Notes: generated from the sequence alone by a model not told the origin. A stretch of 64,000 nucleotides of DNA from Verrucomicrobiota bacterium (GCA_017309115.1 JAFLEF010000002.1:124001-188000), one strand, 5' to 3'; positions 28,634 to 37,353 are shown, counted from the first letter of the stretch. Translations and numbers: made by a program.

Positions 28634-29590
28634 TTAGGTTTCAACTTCCGGGCGGTAAAGGCGGGGGTCATCAAACCCGGCAATCCACGCCGCGGCTTGG
28701 TGACAGGATCTCATGTTCGGAGGAACGCGAAGCAGATACTGCCGACCGGTGGACGGGCAACGACAGGAAAGTCCCACCATTGGCTCATCCTCCCGCAGGT
28801 CAATCGCCAGCAACTCGCGGGGGCCTCCCGGGTCAGTGTCCTGATCCAAAACCCGCGCTCGAGCCTCCTGAAGGAAACGAAGATTCCCCATCCGCTCAAT
28901 CATCACCCGCCGCCGCTCGGTATTCCTTTCCGCTAGAACCTCCGCGGCCTTGAGCTCCTCCGGGCGAAAGGCAATTCGCTGATCGACCCGCACCCCTCGC
29001 CACCGCAAATCAACATCCTGAAGAGCTGCCGGCAACGCAGTAACTCCGGATCCGCCCAGATCCAGCCAACTGCTGATGCGAACGCCGGACGGAATCGCCC
29101 GGATTTTCTCGCAGCCGGAAATGTCCAATTGTGAGAGGCGTCCCAGCCAAGGGGGAAGCGACGTCAAGGCCGTGCACCCTCGCAAGAGCAGCGCCCCATG
29201 TTCTACGTGACTTTCCTGAGGCCAACGTTCGAAGCGGGTACAGCCGGTCAGATCCAGAAACCAGGTGCGAATTCCTTCGGGCAACGTCACCAGGGACGTG
29301 CAGCCCCGCAGGCTAATGGATCCCGCGGTCAGGCCTGGTGGCAGGTGTCGCAGAGCAAGGGATTCATCCAGTACCAATCGATTCTCCACCACCAGGTCGT
29401 CGGGCAACGAAACCAATCGGGAACGGGTCAAATCCAAATCATAACAATACAGTCCGGGCGGCAGTTGCTCGTAGGGGTAGTCCACCAGTTTCAGGCGTCC
29501 GGAAACTCGGGCGGGTCCTTTCCACTGGCCCTTGTTCAAGGCGGCCGCAGCCTTCTCCGGATTCAGTTTGCTTTCTGTGGTCGCGCTCAT
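28634..29590 (-). CDS. LRR-like protein with C-terminal DUF6745-like region
   Basis: A 318-residue protein. The first 210 residues are short leucine-rich repeats (LPPGLYCYDLDLTRSRL, LPPGLTAGSISLRGCTSL, LDLTGCTRF, LDISGCEKI). The C-terminal 100 residues resemble DUF6745: ERMGNLRFLQEA, RELLAIDLREDEPMVGLSC, PSTGRQYLLRVPPNM, then HQAAAWIAGF. The 'DEP...PSTG..Y.LRVPP...A.AW' pattern is what I recognise of that domain. The gene is 6 bp upstream of the STM4015-like gene and 16 bp downstream of the small His/Glu-rich gene, so all three are probably on one transcript. No enzymatic motif is evident. Confidence 0.75.
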   Translation of the reverse strand: MSATTESKLNPEKAAAALNKGQWKGPARVSGRLKLVDYPYEQLPPGLYCYDLDLTRSRLVSLPDDLVVENRLVLDESLALRHLPPGLTAGSISLRGCTSLVTLPEGIRTWFLDLTGCTRFERWPQESHVEHGALLLRGCTALTSLPPWLGRLSQLDISGCEKIRAIPSGVRISSWLDLGGSGVTALPAALQDVDLRWRGVRVDQRIAFRPEELKAAEVLAERNTERRRVMIERMGNLRFLQEARARVLDQDTDPGGPRELLAIDLREDEPMVGLSCRCPSTGRQYLLRVPPNMRSCHQAAAWIAGFDDPRLYRPEVET

Positions 29591-29606
29591 GCCCCGTCAC
29601 CCGCCG

Positions 29607-29912
29607 CTAGTCTCGGACGACTTGGATCGCCTTGGGCGTGTATTCGCGCTGGCGCCAAACTCGGTAGAATCCGGACGTCAACCGGACCGGTGCGTGCTCC
29701 TCGTGGATCACCGAGGCCTCGGCGGCGCGGACATGAAGGAAAAGACCATCGACCGTGGAGAACAGCTCGGCGGCATCTGTCTCTTTGATCCGGTGGCAAT
29801 GGCCTGTCACTTCGCCGTACGCCAGGATGGTGTGGGGTAACTTCTCTCGGGTCGCCGGGAGGTCCGCTACTGATTCAATGAGGACGTCGCCATGACGAAA
29901 TTGCCGTCTCAT
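29607..29912 (-). CDS. Small His/Glu-rich protein paired with the DUF6745-like gene
   Basis: A 101-residue soluble protein with unusually clear motifs: RHGDVLIESV near the start, LAYGEVTGHCHRI in the middle, IHEEHAPVRLTSG and then YRVWRQREYTP near the end. The histidines and glutamates recur in GEVTGHCH and HEEH, so a metal site is possible. I associate proteins with this pattern with DUF6745/LRR neighbours, but no function is known to me. It is the first gene of the run leading into the radical SAM operon; 51 bp separate it from the cupin gene upstream, where I see no terminator. Confidence 0.72.
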   Translation of the reverse strand: MRRQFRHGDVLIESVADLPATREKLPHTILAYGEVTGHCHRIKETDAAELFSTVDGLFLHVRAAEASVIHEEHAPVRLTSGFYRVWRQREYTPKAIQVVRD

Positions 29913-29963
29913 ACGAGCAGAGTGAAGACTCTCCCTCGGGAATCCAGCGGGAAGTTCACCCAG

Positions 29964-30419
29964 TCATCCCGGAGGCGGCCAGGATCCAGCCTTCAGTTCC
30001 GGTGGCAGTTGCCGGGGGTCCACGGGGTAGATCAAAGCCGGATCGAAGACCTTGCCCGGCCTGAGTTCCTCCTCCTCCGGTGCTCCCACGATCAACCACA
30101 GGACCTCCCGTTCCGTATCGTTGAACACTTGCCGGAGTTCGGCCGGCCCCACCAACACTCCGCCGTATTGGGGCACGGTCAGGGTTTTCTCCCCCACCCG
30201 CATCCGCCCAGTTCCCTCCAGAACGAAGTAGAACTCTTCCGCCCGGATGTGCCGATGCAGGGTGCCCGCTGAACCCGGGGCATAACGCCACAAACGGGCG
30301 CCCAGGGTTTCGCTGTTGGTCCGTTCCAGGAAGTCCGCATTGGGAATCTTCATCAGATTCGACAAGCGCCACTGCAGTTCGTCCGGCCGAATCAGGAAAT
30401 GTCCATCGATGGGTTTCAT
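29964..30419 (-). CDS. Cupin domain protein
   Basis: A 151-residue single-domain cupin. Motif 1 is HRHIRAEEFYFVLEGTGRMRVG and motif 2 is the PQYGGVLVGPAELRQVFNDTERE stretch; metal ligands are the two histidines and glutamate of motif 1, while motif 2 has a glutamine and no clear histidine, so the metal site may be incomplete. Such proteins are often dioxygenases, isomerases or ligand sensors. It ends the catabolic-looking cluster, 54 bp after the porin gene's stop. Role inferred only from position: it could act on an intermediate or be a regulator. Confidence 0.85.
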   Translation of the reverse strand: MKPIDGHFLIRPDELQWRLSNLMKIPNADFLERTNSETLGARLWRYAPGSAGTLHRHIRAEEFYFVLEGTGRMRVGEKTLTVPQYGGVLVGPAELRQVFNDTEREVLWLIVGAPEEEELRPGKVFDPALIYPVDPRQLPPELKAGSWPPPG

Positions 30420-30473
30420 CGTCGCAACCTCAGCGACCGCAGTTCCTCAGGCAAACGTTTGCCACCCGTCCAA

Positions 30474-31922
30474 TCAGAAACGGAAAGTCATCCAAACAGA
30501 GACGAAGTTCACGTCCTTGCCCGGCGGGCTCGCCTTGAGGAAGTCGCCCGCAAAGAAATGGGCGTACACGGCCGTCGCCGTCAGGTTTCGGGTGAGACTC
30601 CATTGAATCATGGCTTGGACCTGATTTCCAACCGCAAGCACGGATTCTCCATTCGCCGGTCGCACCAACTGCAGCGCGTTGTTGTAGAGCCCATCTCCAG
30701 AACTCTGACGCCAGAAAAAGTCCCAGTCCGTCGTGAACACCCAGCGGGGCGACAGCTGCAGTTCCAGCCCGGGGTGAACATCGATCAGGTTCGCCGGACC
30801 CAGCAGCCCCGATTCGCTGAAGTAGGCGCCCTTGGGGAAAAGGGCATTGAAGGTGTTCAGACTCGGATTCTCTGGACTCCGGTCGCCACTCGCCACATCG
30901 GCCCGCAAAAACGCTCGCGGTTTCAGCGCCGCTGTGGCCCAGCGGTAACCGGTGTCGGAGGCCAGAGTCCAAGCGCCAATGCCTCCGTTCGCGAAGGTGC
31001 CGAACTGATACACCCCTTCCACGTTGTAGTCCCAAGCCTCATGTTTGCCCCATACTCGCAGCCCCCAGGAATGCCGAACCTCCCGACCCACCCCCTGCTC
31101 GTAGACGGCTCGATCCCGCTCGAGTCCCAGGTAATAGAAATCCACAGAGGTTCCCCGCAGGAACGGCACGGCCGTCACCCCGTAAACTCCCCAGAAGGTG
31201 GAGTCAGGGTTGGGCGTATTGTCGAAGAACCCGTCCTGTAACGACACCGGCTTGGTCGCCAGAACGTCCAGACGAAGGTTCTCCCCCTGATAAATCATCC
31301 TCACCCCGTCAAAACTCAGGCGGATGTTGGGAGCCTCGCGGACGGACACCAGACGTTGAGATCCAAAATAAATCTCCTGACGTCCCAACCGCGCCGTCAA
31401 TTTGCCTCCGTCCGCCAGCACCAACCGGCCGTCGACAAATCCTTGGTGGAGATCCAGCACATCCTCATCCGTCAGTCGCGGACCCGAAGTCCGTCCGTCC
31501 TCCAGCGCACTCATCAGCTGGCCGAACACCCGAAACGACTCCTCGTAGTGAACATCAGCCGAGAACAGAATCCGCTGAAGCCAGAACCCGTTGGGATCCT
31601 GGGGACCAAGGCCCCAATTCCAGTTGTCGTAGTACTCATACCTCTCACGAATTTCTCCGCCGAGACTGCCATACCAACTCCCGCTGGCATCGAGCGGTAG
31701 GTATTTGACCTCATCCAGGATCCCGCTCCGGCGGGTGGGATCCTCCAGGTACCGATAGTCCTCGTCGTAGCGGGTGGTCAGATAAGGCGGCGGGCCGGAC
31801 GCCGCCTGGACGGATCCCATCGCCCACCAGGCGCCTCCGCAAACGAACCACGCATGAAGAAGGAGCGTTCTCGGGCGAACCCAGGGTGTCGAAGACAGGC
31901 ATGGAATTGCGGGAATGCGCAT
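30474..31922 (-). CDS. Alginate-export-type outer-membrane beta-barrel protein
   Basis: A 482-residue exported protein. A signal peptide (LLLHAWFVCGGAWWAMGSVQA) precedes a barrel rich in alternating aromatic strands (GSLGGEIRERYEYYDNWNW, LTARLGRQEIYFGSQRLVSVREAPNIRLSFDG, VSVWMTFRF). The GRQEIYFGSQRL segment and the overall layout match the 'alginate export' porin family (PF13372), and the terminal Phe is typical of BAM substrates. It probably lets the cluster's small organic substrate cross the outer membrane rather than export alginate, since no alginate genes are present. Start ATG 31922 is taken; the frame opens nine codons earlier. Confidence 0.85.
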   Translation of the reverse strand: MRIPAIPCLSSTPWVRPRTLLLHAWFVCGGAWWAMGSVQAASGPPPYLTTRYDEDYRYLEDPTRRSGILDEVKYLPLDASGSWYGSLGGEIRERYEYYDNWNWGLGPQDPNGFWLQRILFSADVHYEESFRVFGQLMSALEDGRTSGPRLTDEDVLDLHQGFVDGRLVLADGGKLTARLGRQEIYFGSQRLVSVREAPNIRLSFDGVRMIYQGENLRLDVLATKPVSLQDGFFDNTPNPDSTFWGVYGVTAVPFLRGTSVDFYYLGLERDRAVYEQGVGREVRHSWGLRVWGKHEAWDYNVEGVYQFGTFANGGIGAWTLASDTGYRWATAALKPRAFLRADVASGDRSPENPSLNTFNALFPKGAYFSESGLLGPANLIDVHPGLELQLSPRWVFTTDWDFFWRQSSGDGLYNNALQLVRPANGESVLAVGNQVQAMIQWSLTRNLTATAVYAHFFAGDFLKASPPGKDVNFVSVWMTFRF

Positions 31923-31967
31923 TGTCCGACGGGTTGAGTTGCCGCTCACCGGAAACGCGCCCGCGCG

Positions 31968-33845
31968 TTAGAAGGCAAAGCAATCACAGCCTCGTCCGAA
32001 GAATCCGGAGTAACGCTGTGCGGCCAGTTCCGCCGAGGAGAAGAGTTGTTGCAGCGCATGGCCACAGCCATGGCTGTGACAGTGCTCGGTGTGGGTGTGC
32101 ACCGACTGCGGAACTCCCGCTCGCGCCGCCCGCTTCACGTCCAGAGGAGCCCCGTACCCGCCGAAGGCCCGCAAGGGAGACCACTCAGGCAAAACGGGAA
32201 TCGGAGGCGGCGCTTCTCCCCGGAAGGGTTCGGTGGCATAAACAACGGCGCCATTCACCACGGTGAGCACCGACTCAATCGATTTCACGCGTTCATCCGG
32301 CACAGAGAAGTAGTCCTCGGAAAGGACCGCCAGATCCGCCAATTGGCCGACGCCCAATCCTCCCTTTTTGCCCTGTTCGCTGGAAAACCAACTGCTGCCT
32401 TGGGTGTAGAGACGAAGGGCCTCCTCGCGGCTGAGCACGTTGGCATCGGGGTACAATGACGCGCCGCCCACCGTCCGTCCGGTGGACAGCCAATACAGGG
32501 AAACCCAGGGATTGTAGCTCGCCACCCGCGTTCCATCGGTTCCTGCCCCCACCGGCAATCTCAATTCCAACATCCGCCGCACCGGCGGCGTTCGCTCGGC
32601 CGCTCGGGCTCCATAACGGGCGAGAAAATACTCTCCCTGAAACGCCATCCGATGTTGCACCGCAATTCCGCCGCCCAAGGCGCGAACCCGTTCCAGATTC
32701 CGATCCGAAATCGTCTCACAATGGTCGAAAAACCAGTGCAGCCCGTCGAAGGGGACCTCCCGATTCACCGCTTCAAAGACATTCAGGAACCGGCTAATAC
32801 TCTCGTCATAGGTGGCGTGTAGTCGGAACGGCCAGCGATGTTGAGACAGCAGGGTCACCACCTCCCGCAACTCGTCCTCCAGCGAGGCATTGAGGTCGGG
32901 ACGGGGTTCCAGGAAATCTTCGAAGTCAGCCGCGCTGAACACGAGCATTTCCCCGGCCCCGTTGCAGCGTAGGAAATCGTCCCCCTGCCCCGGGCCGGTC
33001 AAGCGAACCCAGCGGGCAAAGTCCTCCTTCTCCTGCCGCGGTTTTTGCGTGAACAGATTATAGGCGATTCGAAGGGTCAACTCCCCGCGGCGATGGAGTT
33101 CGCTGATGACCTGGTAGTCCTCCGGGTAATTCTGATAACCGCCGCCGGCATCAATGACACTGGTCAGGCCCAACCGGTTGAGTTCCCGCATGAAATGGCG
33201 GGTGGAATTCATTTGCTGTTCCGGCGGCAGCTTCGGCCCTTTGGCCAGGGTCGCGTAGAGAATCGTGGCATTGGGTCGCGCCACGAGCAGTCCGGTGGGT
33301 TCCCCGTTGCGGGCCCGCTGGATCTCGCCACCGGGGGGATTCGGAGTGTCCCGGGTGTAACCGCAGGCGCGCAAGGCAGCCCGGTTCAACCACGCTTGGC
33401 AGTAGAGATGAAGAATGAAGACCGGGGTTTCCGGAGCGGCCTCGTTGATTTCCTCCAGCGTCGGCAAACGGCGTTCGGCAAACTGAAACTCACTCCAGCC
33501 TCCCACGACCCGAACCCACTGTCCCGGCGGCGTGCGGGCTGCCTGTTCCTTCAACAAGCGCAATGCATCGGCCACCGAGGGAACACCATCCCAGCGCAAT
33601 TCCAGATTGAAGTTCAGTCCTCCGCGAATCACGTGGAGGTGCGAATCATTCAGCCCGGGAATCACTCGCCGACCTTGAAGATCAATGACTCGGGTTCGGG
33701 AATCCTGAACCTCCGGCAAGGGTTCATCCAAGCCGACGACTCGGCCCGCGCGAATGGACAGGCTGGTGGCTTCCGGATGGTCGGGATCCAGGGTGGTGAT
33801 GCGGCCGTTCCGCAGAATGAGATCAGGTGTGGGATTTGAGTTCAT
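31968..33845 (-). CDS. YtcJ-like amidohydrolase with His/Cys-rich tail
   Basis: A 625-residue metal-dependent hydrolase of the YtcJ/amidohydrolase-3 group: DLILRNGRITTLDP, VIPGLNDSHLHVIRGG (metal HxH), FRLHATYDESI, HWFFDHCETIS, and LRLPVGAGTDGTRV with the metal-ligand Asp. ATG 33845 overlaps the ABM gene's TGA in an ATGA junction; the longer frame to 34160 is antisense-like. The last about 50 residues, including HTHTEHCHSHGCGH and ending GRGCDCFAF, are unusually rich in His and Cys and are not part of the usual family fold, suggesting an extra metal-binding tail. Likely hydrolyses an amide, imide or carbamate in the cluster's pathway. Confidence 0.9.
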   Translation of the reverse strand: MNSNPTPDLILRNGRITTLDPDHPEATSLSIRAGRVVGLDEPLPEVQDSRTRVIDLQGRRVIPGLNDSHLHVIRGGLNFNLELRWDGVPSVADALRLLKEQAARTPPGQWVRVVGGWSEFQFAERRLPTLEEINEAAPETPVFILHLYCQAWLNRAALRACGYTRDTPNPPGGEIQRARNGEPTGLLVARPNATILYATLAKGPKLPPEQQMNSTRHFMRELNRLGLTSVIDAGGGYQNYPEDYQVISELHRRGELTLRIAYNLFTQKPRQEKEDFARWVRLTGPGQGDDFLRCNGAGEMLVFSAADFEDFLEPRPDLNASLEDELREVVTLLSQHRWPFRLHATYDESISRFLNVFEAVNREVPFDGLHWFFDHCETISDRNLERVRALGGGIAVQHRMAFQGEYFLARYGARAAERTPPVRRMLELRLPVGAGTDGTRVASYNPWVSLYWLSTGRTVGGASLYPDANVLSREEALRLYTQGSSWFSSEQGKKGGLGVGQLADLAVLSEDYFSVPDERVKSIESVLTVVNGAVVYATEPFRGEAPPPIPVLPEWSPLRAFGGYGAPLDVKRAARAGVPQSVHTHTEHCHSHGCGHALQQLFSSAELAAQRYSGFFGRGCDCFAF

Positions 33846-34387
33846 GAGGTCGAGGAAGTCGGATGGGAATGCAACCAAAGGTGGAGAATTCGGGTCAGCA
33901 CGGGCATGATGGCCCACGTCAGCAGAACGACTACGCAGGCGTTGAAAACGGCGTGTCGCACGAGGAAGTGCCAGTCCTGGATCTTCGGCCCTAGGGTCAG
34001 ATTCAAGGTCATCGCTACAGGAAACACTCCGAGGAATGTGACCAGGGCCATCTTCCAGCGTGGAGGCGGCGGACCCGGCGACCGAAACCAGGTCTCCAGT
34101 CCATGCAACGGCCGATACTCCGGCTCGCCCTCGGTCAGCACTCGCGCTCGCTGATCCCACGCCCGAAATTTGGGCGAGGCGTAGAAGGCATCTCGCTCCG
34201 CGGTGGAGCCAAAGGTTCGCAGAATGCCATATTCGCGGGAGTCCGAGCCCGGCGACGGGGTAATCAGCAGGGCTCCTCGCACGCCGGGGTCCGACAGGGA
34301 AGACTGAAAAAACTCCAGCAACTCCCGTTGAAATTCAGCTTCATGTCCGGGACGAACCCGGCGGGTGATGGCCACGTGTACGGACAT
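33842..34387 (-). CDS. ABM-domain protein with two C-terminal membrane helices
   Basis: A 181-residue protein. The first 100 residues form an antibiotic-biosynthesis-monooxygenase (dimeric alpha+beta barrel) domain: VHVAITRRVRPGHEAEFQREL, GALLITPSPGSDSREYGILRTFGS, YRPLHGLETWF. Two hydrophobic helices follow (WKMALVTFLGVFPVAMTLNL, VRHAVFNACVVVLLTWAIM), anchoring it in the inner membrane. This two-part arrangement is known in uncharacterised ABM proteins with a role in quinol or aromatic oxidation suspected. Its TGA overlaps the amidohydrolase ATG, so the two are translationally coupled. Confidence 0.88.
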   Translation of the reverse strand: MSVHVAITRRVRPGHEAEFQRELLEFFQSSLSDPGVRGALLITPSPGSDSREYGILRTFGSTAERDAFYASPKFRAWDQRARVLTEGEPEYRPLHGLETWFRSPGPPPPRWKMALVTFLGVFPVAMTLNLTLGPKIQDWHFLVRHAVFNACVVVLLTWAIMPVLTRILHLWLHSHPTSSTS

Positions 34388-34407
34388 GCTTCAATCCCCA
34401 GGAATGC

Positions 34408-34442
34408 GGCGCCCCGCCCCGAACAACACGGCCCGGGGCGCC
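34408..34442 (-). terminator. GC-rich stem-loop between isochorismatase and ABM genes
   Basis: GGCGCCCCG (34408-34416) pairs with CGGGGCGCC (34434-34442) in the 62-bp gap after the isochorismatase-like stop. There is no T-run on either side, so it may attenuate or stabilise the transcript rather than end it. Confidence 0.45.
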
Positions 34443-34449
34443 ACCGGGT

Positions 34450-35127
34450 TTAGTGGATTGCCGTTTTTGCCACCGTGTGCGGAACCTGGGCCGACTGGGC
34501 CGCATGGTGAACCATCGTGTAGGCATACTCCACGCCCACGCCATACGCACCGCCTTGCTGCTTCAGAATTCCCATGAGCGCGGAGTAATGCTCTCGATTC
34601 TTCCAATCCCGTTGCCACTCCAGCAACGCGGGAATGGCCGTCAAACGGGTCGCCCCCGCCTGAACCATCCGCGAGAGCGCCGCCTCCTGCGCCGCCACTG
34701 AGGTTGCCCCGCAACAGTCTTCCACTACGAAAATGCGATAGCCGGCCGCCAGCATCTCCAAGGTGGGCCAAGTCACGCAAACCTCGGTCCAAAGACCGGT
34801 CATCAGGATGTTCTTCTTGCCCGTGGCTTCAATCGCGCGACGGAATCCCGGATCGTCCCACGAGTTCATTGAGGTTCGCTCGACGATTGGCTGGCCGGGA
34901 AAGACATCGAGCAATTGCGGCCACAAGTAGCCGCTGAACGATTCGGTCTCCACGGCGGTGAGAACGGACGGGATGTTGAACTCCTTGGCCACCCGGGCGA
35001 GCAGGGTGACGTTGTTGATGAGCGTCGCCCGATCCGTATTGGCGACGCCGAAGAGCATCTGCGGTTGGTGGTCGATGAAGACAATGGCGCTGTCCGCCGC
35101 CGTGTAGAGAGACTGGTAGGGATTCAT
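34450..35127 (-). CDS. Isochorismatase-like (YcaC-type) cysteine hydrolase
   Basis: A 225-residue cytoplasmic hydrolase. The catalytic triad positions are visible: Asp in AIVFIDHQPQM, Lys in IEATGKKNILMTGLWTEVCV, and the nucleophile Cys in the TEVCVTWP turn, with VVEDCCGATS following. The motif order and length fit the YcaC branch. Activity may be on amides or hydroxamates. It sits in the catabolic cluster between a receiver-domain gene and the ABM gene. The 247-bp region upstream (35128-35374) holds no gene; it has a 14-bp palindrome CCGCGAGCTCGCGG at 35353-35366, next to the receiver gene's stop. Confidence 0.9.
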   Translation of the reverse strand: MNPYQSLYTAADSAIVFIDHQPQMLFGVANTDRATLINNVTLLARVAKEFNIPSVLTAVETESFSGYLWPQLLDVFPGQPIVERTSMNSWDDPGFRRAIEATGKKNILMTGLWTEVCVTWPTLEMLAAGYRIFVVEDCCGATSVAAQEAALSRMVQAGATRLTAIPALLEWQRDWKNREHYSALMGILKQQGGAYGVGVEYAYTMVHHAAQSAQVPHTVAKTAIH

Positions 35128-35374
35128 GATAGTTTGGGAATGGATGAGCCGCAGGAGACGATCGACAGCGATCCAGACCGTTCCGGAAGTTCAGATCCTG
35201 ACTTGCGACTCCGACCGACTGCCGAGCTCCTGTCACTGAGCAAGGCGAGAAACGCGCACCAAAAGGACAACGTCCCGATCCGATTTCTGCGGCGAGTCGG
35301 GAGGCGCTGCCATTTTGAGAAGGAAGCGACCCGGGCGCCCACACTTCTGGACCCGCGAGCTCGCGGCCCCAGTT

Positions 35375-35785
35375 TTACTCCTCCAAGGGTTGACCCGCAG
35401 TCCTGTCGAGTGCCCGCTTAATTGCCGCCAGCACAGCTTCACCGGAGTCACTTTTGTGAAAGAATCCGGCGCAGCCTATTCGCCGGGCTTGAATATAAAT
35501 GTCCGGCTCGTCCAAGGCCGTCACATAGATGACTGGGGTATCGTCGGCCAACCGGACCAGATATTGTCCCAATTCCAATCCCGACATTCCGGGCAGTTGC
35601 ACGTCCAACACCAGGCACGCTATCCGCACGCGACCCCGATCGCTCAGAAACGATTCAGCGGAGGAGTAGCTCAATGTCCGGCGGCCAGCTGCTCGCAGCA
35701 GACGGCTGAAGGAGCGCAGAAGGCTCTCGTCATCGTCGACCAACGCCACCCAAGCGTCCCCTTCGCTGTTTCCTGAAACCGGCAT
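35375..35785 (-). CDS. Stand-alone response-regulator receiver domain
   Basis: A 136-residue CheY-like receiver with no output domain. Acidic pocket DDDES, phospho-acceptor Asp in ACLVLDVQLPGMSGLEL, Thr in VIYVTALDE, and the usual Lys in AGFFHKSDSGE are all present. It resembles the receiver half of FixJ-type regulators. It may be phosphorylated by the propeller histidine kinase at 39875-43114 or a distant kinase; nothing in the sequence decides this. It lies inside the catabolic-looking cluster. Confidence 0.9.
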   Translation of the reverse strand: MPVSGNSEGDAWVALVDDDESLLRSFSRLLRAAGRRTLSYSSAESFLSDRGRVRIACLVLDVQLPGMSGLELGQYLVRLADDTPVIYVTALDEPDIYIQARRIGCAGFFHKSDSGEAVLAAIKRALDRTAGQPLEE

Positions 35786-36041
35786 GAAAGCACAATACCA
35801 AACAAGCCGGCGCGCTGGCTACTGCCCGAATGGGCAAGTCCTCTCGGGTTCCTTCAGGCCGTTTTGCCGGTCGCTGTGCTTTTCCCCGCCGGAATCTGGG
35901 TGCCAGCGGTTTGGCAGAGGAGGATGGCGCCCGAAATTTCAGAAAAGGTCCGTTTCAGTCCGGTGAGATTCGGGGCCAATACTTGGGCGGGGGTGGCCGC
36001 CCGGCCGCCGATCCCGGGATCGGCTGATTTCGCTAAACGAT
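35786..36041. promoter_or_regulatory. Non-coding interval with 18-bp palindrome
   Basis: No convincing gene is seen between the receiver gene and the membrane-protein gene. It contains a perfect palindrome, GCCGATCCCGGGATCGGC, at 36007-36024, just beyond the stop of the membrane-protein gene. This could be a hairpin at the end of that transcript or an operator for the receiver gene; no T-run follows on the minus strand. Confidence 0.4.
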
Positions 36042-36620
36042 TCAACGGGGTCCAGTTGGGTTCGTACCGCCACCGCTGGACGGCGAAGGGGCTTTCTCTG
36101 GCCATCGGAAAAACAATCCGCGAACCCGTTCCGATCCAAACGCGAGTTCGATCTCCTTCACGGTAAAGAAGGGAAGAAAGGCGGCGACGATCAACACCCA
36201 CCAGGCGAGAAATCCTGGCCATCCGGTACTCATCAGTTCCGCCAAACCCGTCGCTGCGGGTTTACCCCGCCACAGCGCTCCGAGCATATGTTCTACGACG
36301 GAGAACAGGACGACCAACACGCTGAAGACGATTGTGCGATAGATGGTGGGAATGACGAGCGGCCAGTGGCGCAACCGGCGACCGAACCGCAGGGCGTCTC
36401 CGATCATGATGACTTTCGCCAGAATGGCGGCTTCGACCAGGGGCGCCCAATAGCCTGTGTATTGAATGTGGTAGGAGGCCAGGATCAACCGACGGTACCA
36501 CGCAAAGGCAATGAGGAAGAAGGCCAGAAAGGTGAAGTTGAAAACGTACTCGAAGAATTCATGCACGATGATCTTCTTCCAACGCTCACCTTGGCTTTCC
36601 TCTGGGCGGTGGTCAGGCAT
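36042..36620 (-). CDS. Hypothetical four-helix membrane protein
   Basis: A 192-residue protein with a polar N-terminus (MPDHRPEESQGERWKKI), then about four transmembrane helices (FNFTFLAFFLIAFAWY, APLVEAAILAKVIMIGDALRF, IYRTIVFSVLVVLFSVV, FLAWWVLIVAAFLPFFTV) and a basic, Ser/Gly-rich tail. I do not recognise a family. It follows the carboxymuconolactone-decarboxylase gene by 7 bp, so it is probably cotranscribed with it. It might be a transport or anchoring partner of the cluster; that is inference. Confidence 0.75.
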   Translation of the reverse strand: MPDHRPEESQGERWKKIIVHEFFEYVFNFTFLAFFLIAFAWYRRLILASYHIQYTGYWAPLVEAAILAKVIMIGDALRFGRRLRHWPLVIPTIYRTIVFSVLVVLFSVVEHMLGALWRGKPAATGLAELMSTGWPGFLAWWVLIVAAFLPFFTVKEIELAFGSERVRGLFFRWPEKAPSPSSGGGTNPTGPR

Positions 36621-36627
36621 GGAACGT

Positions 36628-37353
36628 TCAGGAGCAAGGCGATTCCTCAGCTAGCACCGAAACGCCGAGATTCAAGGCCTGGGAGCCCTCGGCCACGCAG
36701 ATCTTGAGAACTTCCATAATCTCCTCCACGGAGGCGCCCGCGTGGAGCGCATTCCGGATGTGACGACGTGTTCCCGGGGCATACATGTGGGTGATCGACG
36801 CGTCGAAGGCGATGCTCAGCAACTCAGCCACCTTGGGAGAAAACACGCGTCCCAGATACACGGGTGCACCCGCCGCGATGAAGGACTCAGTCCAGTGGGG
36901 ATCCAATTGAAAAAAAGGCTCCCACGCTGCATTCCATTGTCCCGCCGCCTTCATGCTATCGCAGACGGGTGTCGGTCCCGCCGTCGCTGCTCCCAGCGCG
37001 ATGCCAGCCGCCTGCGCTTCCTCCAGGAGGATTGGAGCGGCCAGACTGCAGGTGTGGATCGACAGCAGCGACGCCATTTTGAGGACCATCAGGATCTCCG
37101 CGCGCGTAACGCCCGCCTTCAACGCGCCCCGGATATGCTGTCGAACTCCTTCGGCGTTCAGATTGGTGCACGCTGCGTTGACCGCCAAAGCCACCAATTC
37201 CACCGTCTGAATTGGCAGCACGCCCCGGGACCAGGGATTCTCCGTCAGGGCTTCAATGACCGGGGCGAACGGCGGGTCCATCTCCCGCAGTCGCGCCCGG
37301 GTTTCAGCCGTCAAGGGTCCGCTGGCAGGAGCCGAGCTTGATTCTGGCATCAT
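36628..37353 (-). CDS. Carboxymuconolactone decarboxylase-type protein, tandem domains
   Basis: A 241-residue protein with two AhpD/CMD-like units: residues about 30-115 (VELVALAVNAACTNLNAEGVRQHIRGALKAGVTRAEILMVL) and about 150-230 (AELLSIAFDASITHMYAPGTRRHIRNALHAGASVEEIMEVL). The repeated 'RRHIRxALxAGAxxEEIMEVL' phrase marks both. Neither copy has the CxxC of peroxidase-active AhpD proteins, so a decarboxylase or unassigned enzyme role is more likely. It lies between the beta-keto acid cleavage enzyme gene and a membrane-protein gene on the same strand, as expected for a catabolic operon. Confidence 0.88.
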   Translation of the reverse strand: MMPESSSAPASGPLTAETRARLREMDPPFAPVIEALTENPWSRGVLPIQTVELVALAVNAACTNLNAEGVRQHIRGALKAGVTRAEILMVLKMASLLSIHTCSLAAPILLEEAQAAGIALGAATAGPTPVCDSMKAAGQWNAAWEPFFQLDPHWTESFIAAGAPVYLGRVFSPKVAELLSIAFDASITHMYAPGTRRHIRNALHAGASVEEIMEVLKICVAEGSQALNLGVSVLAEESPCS

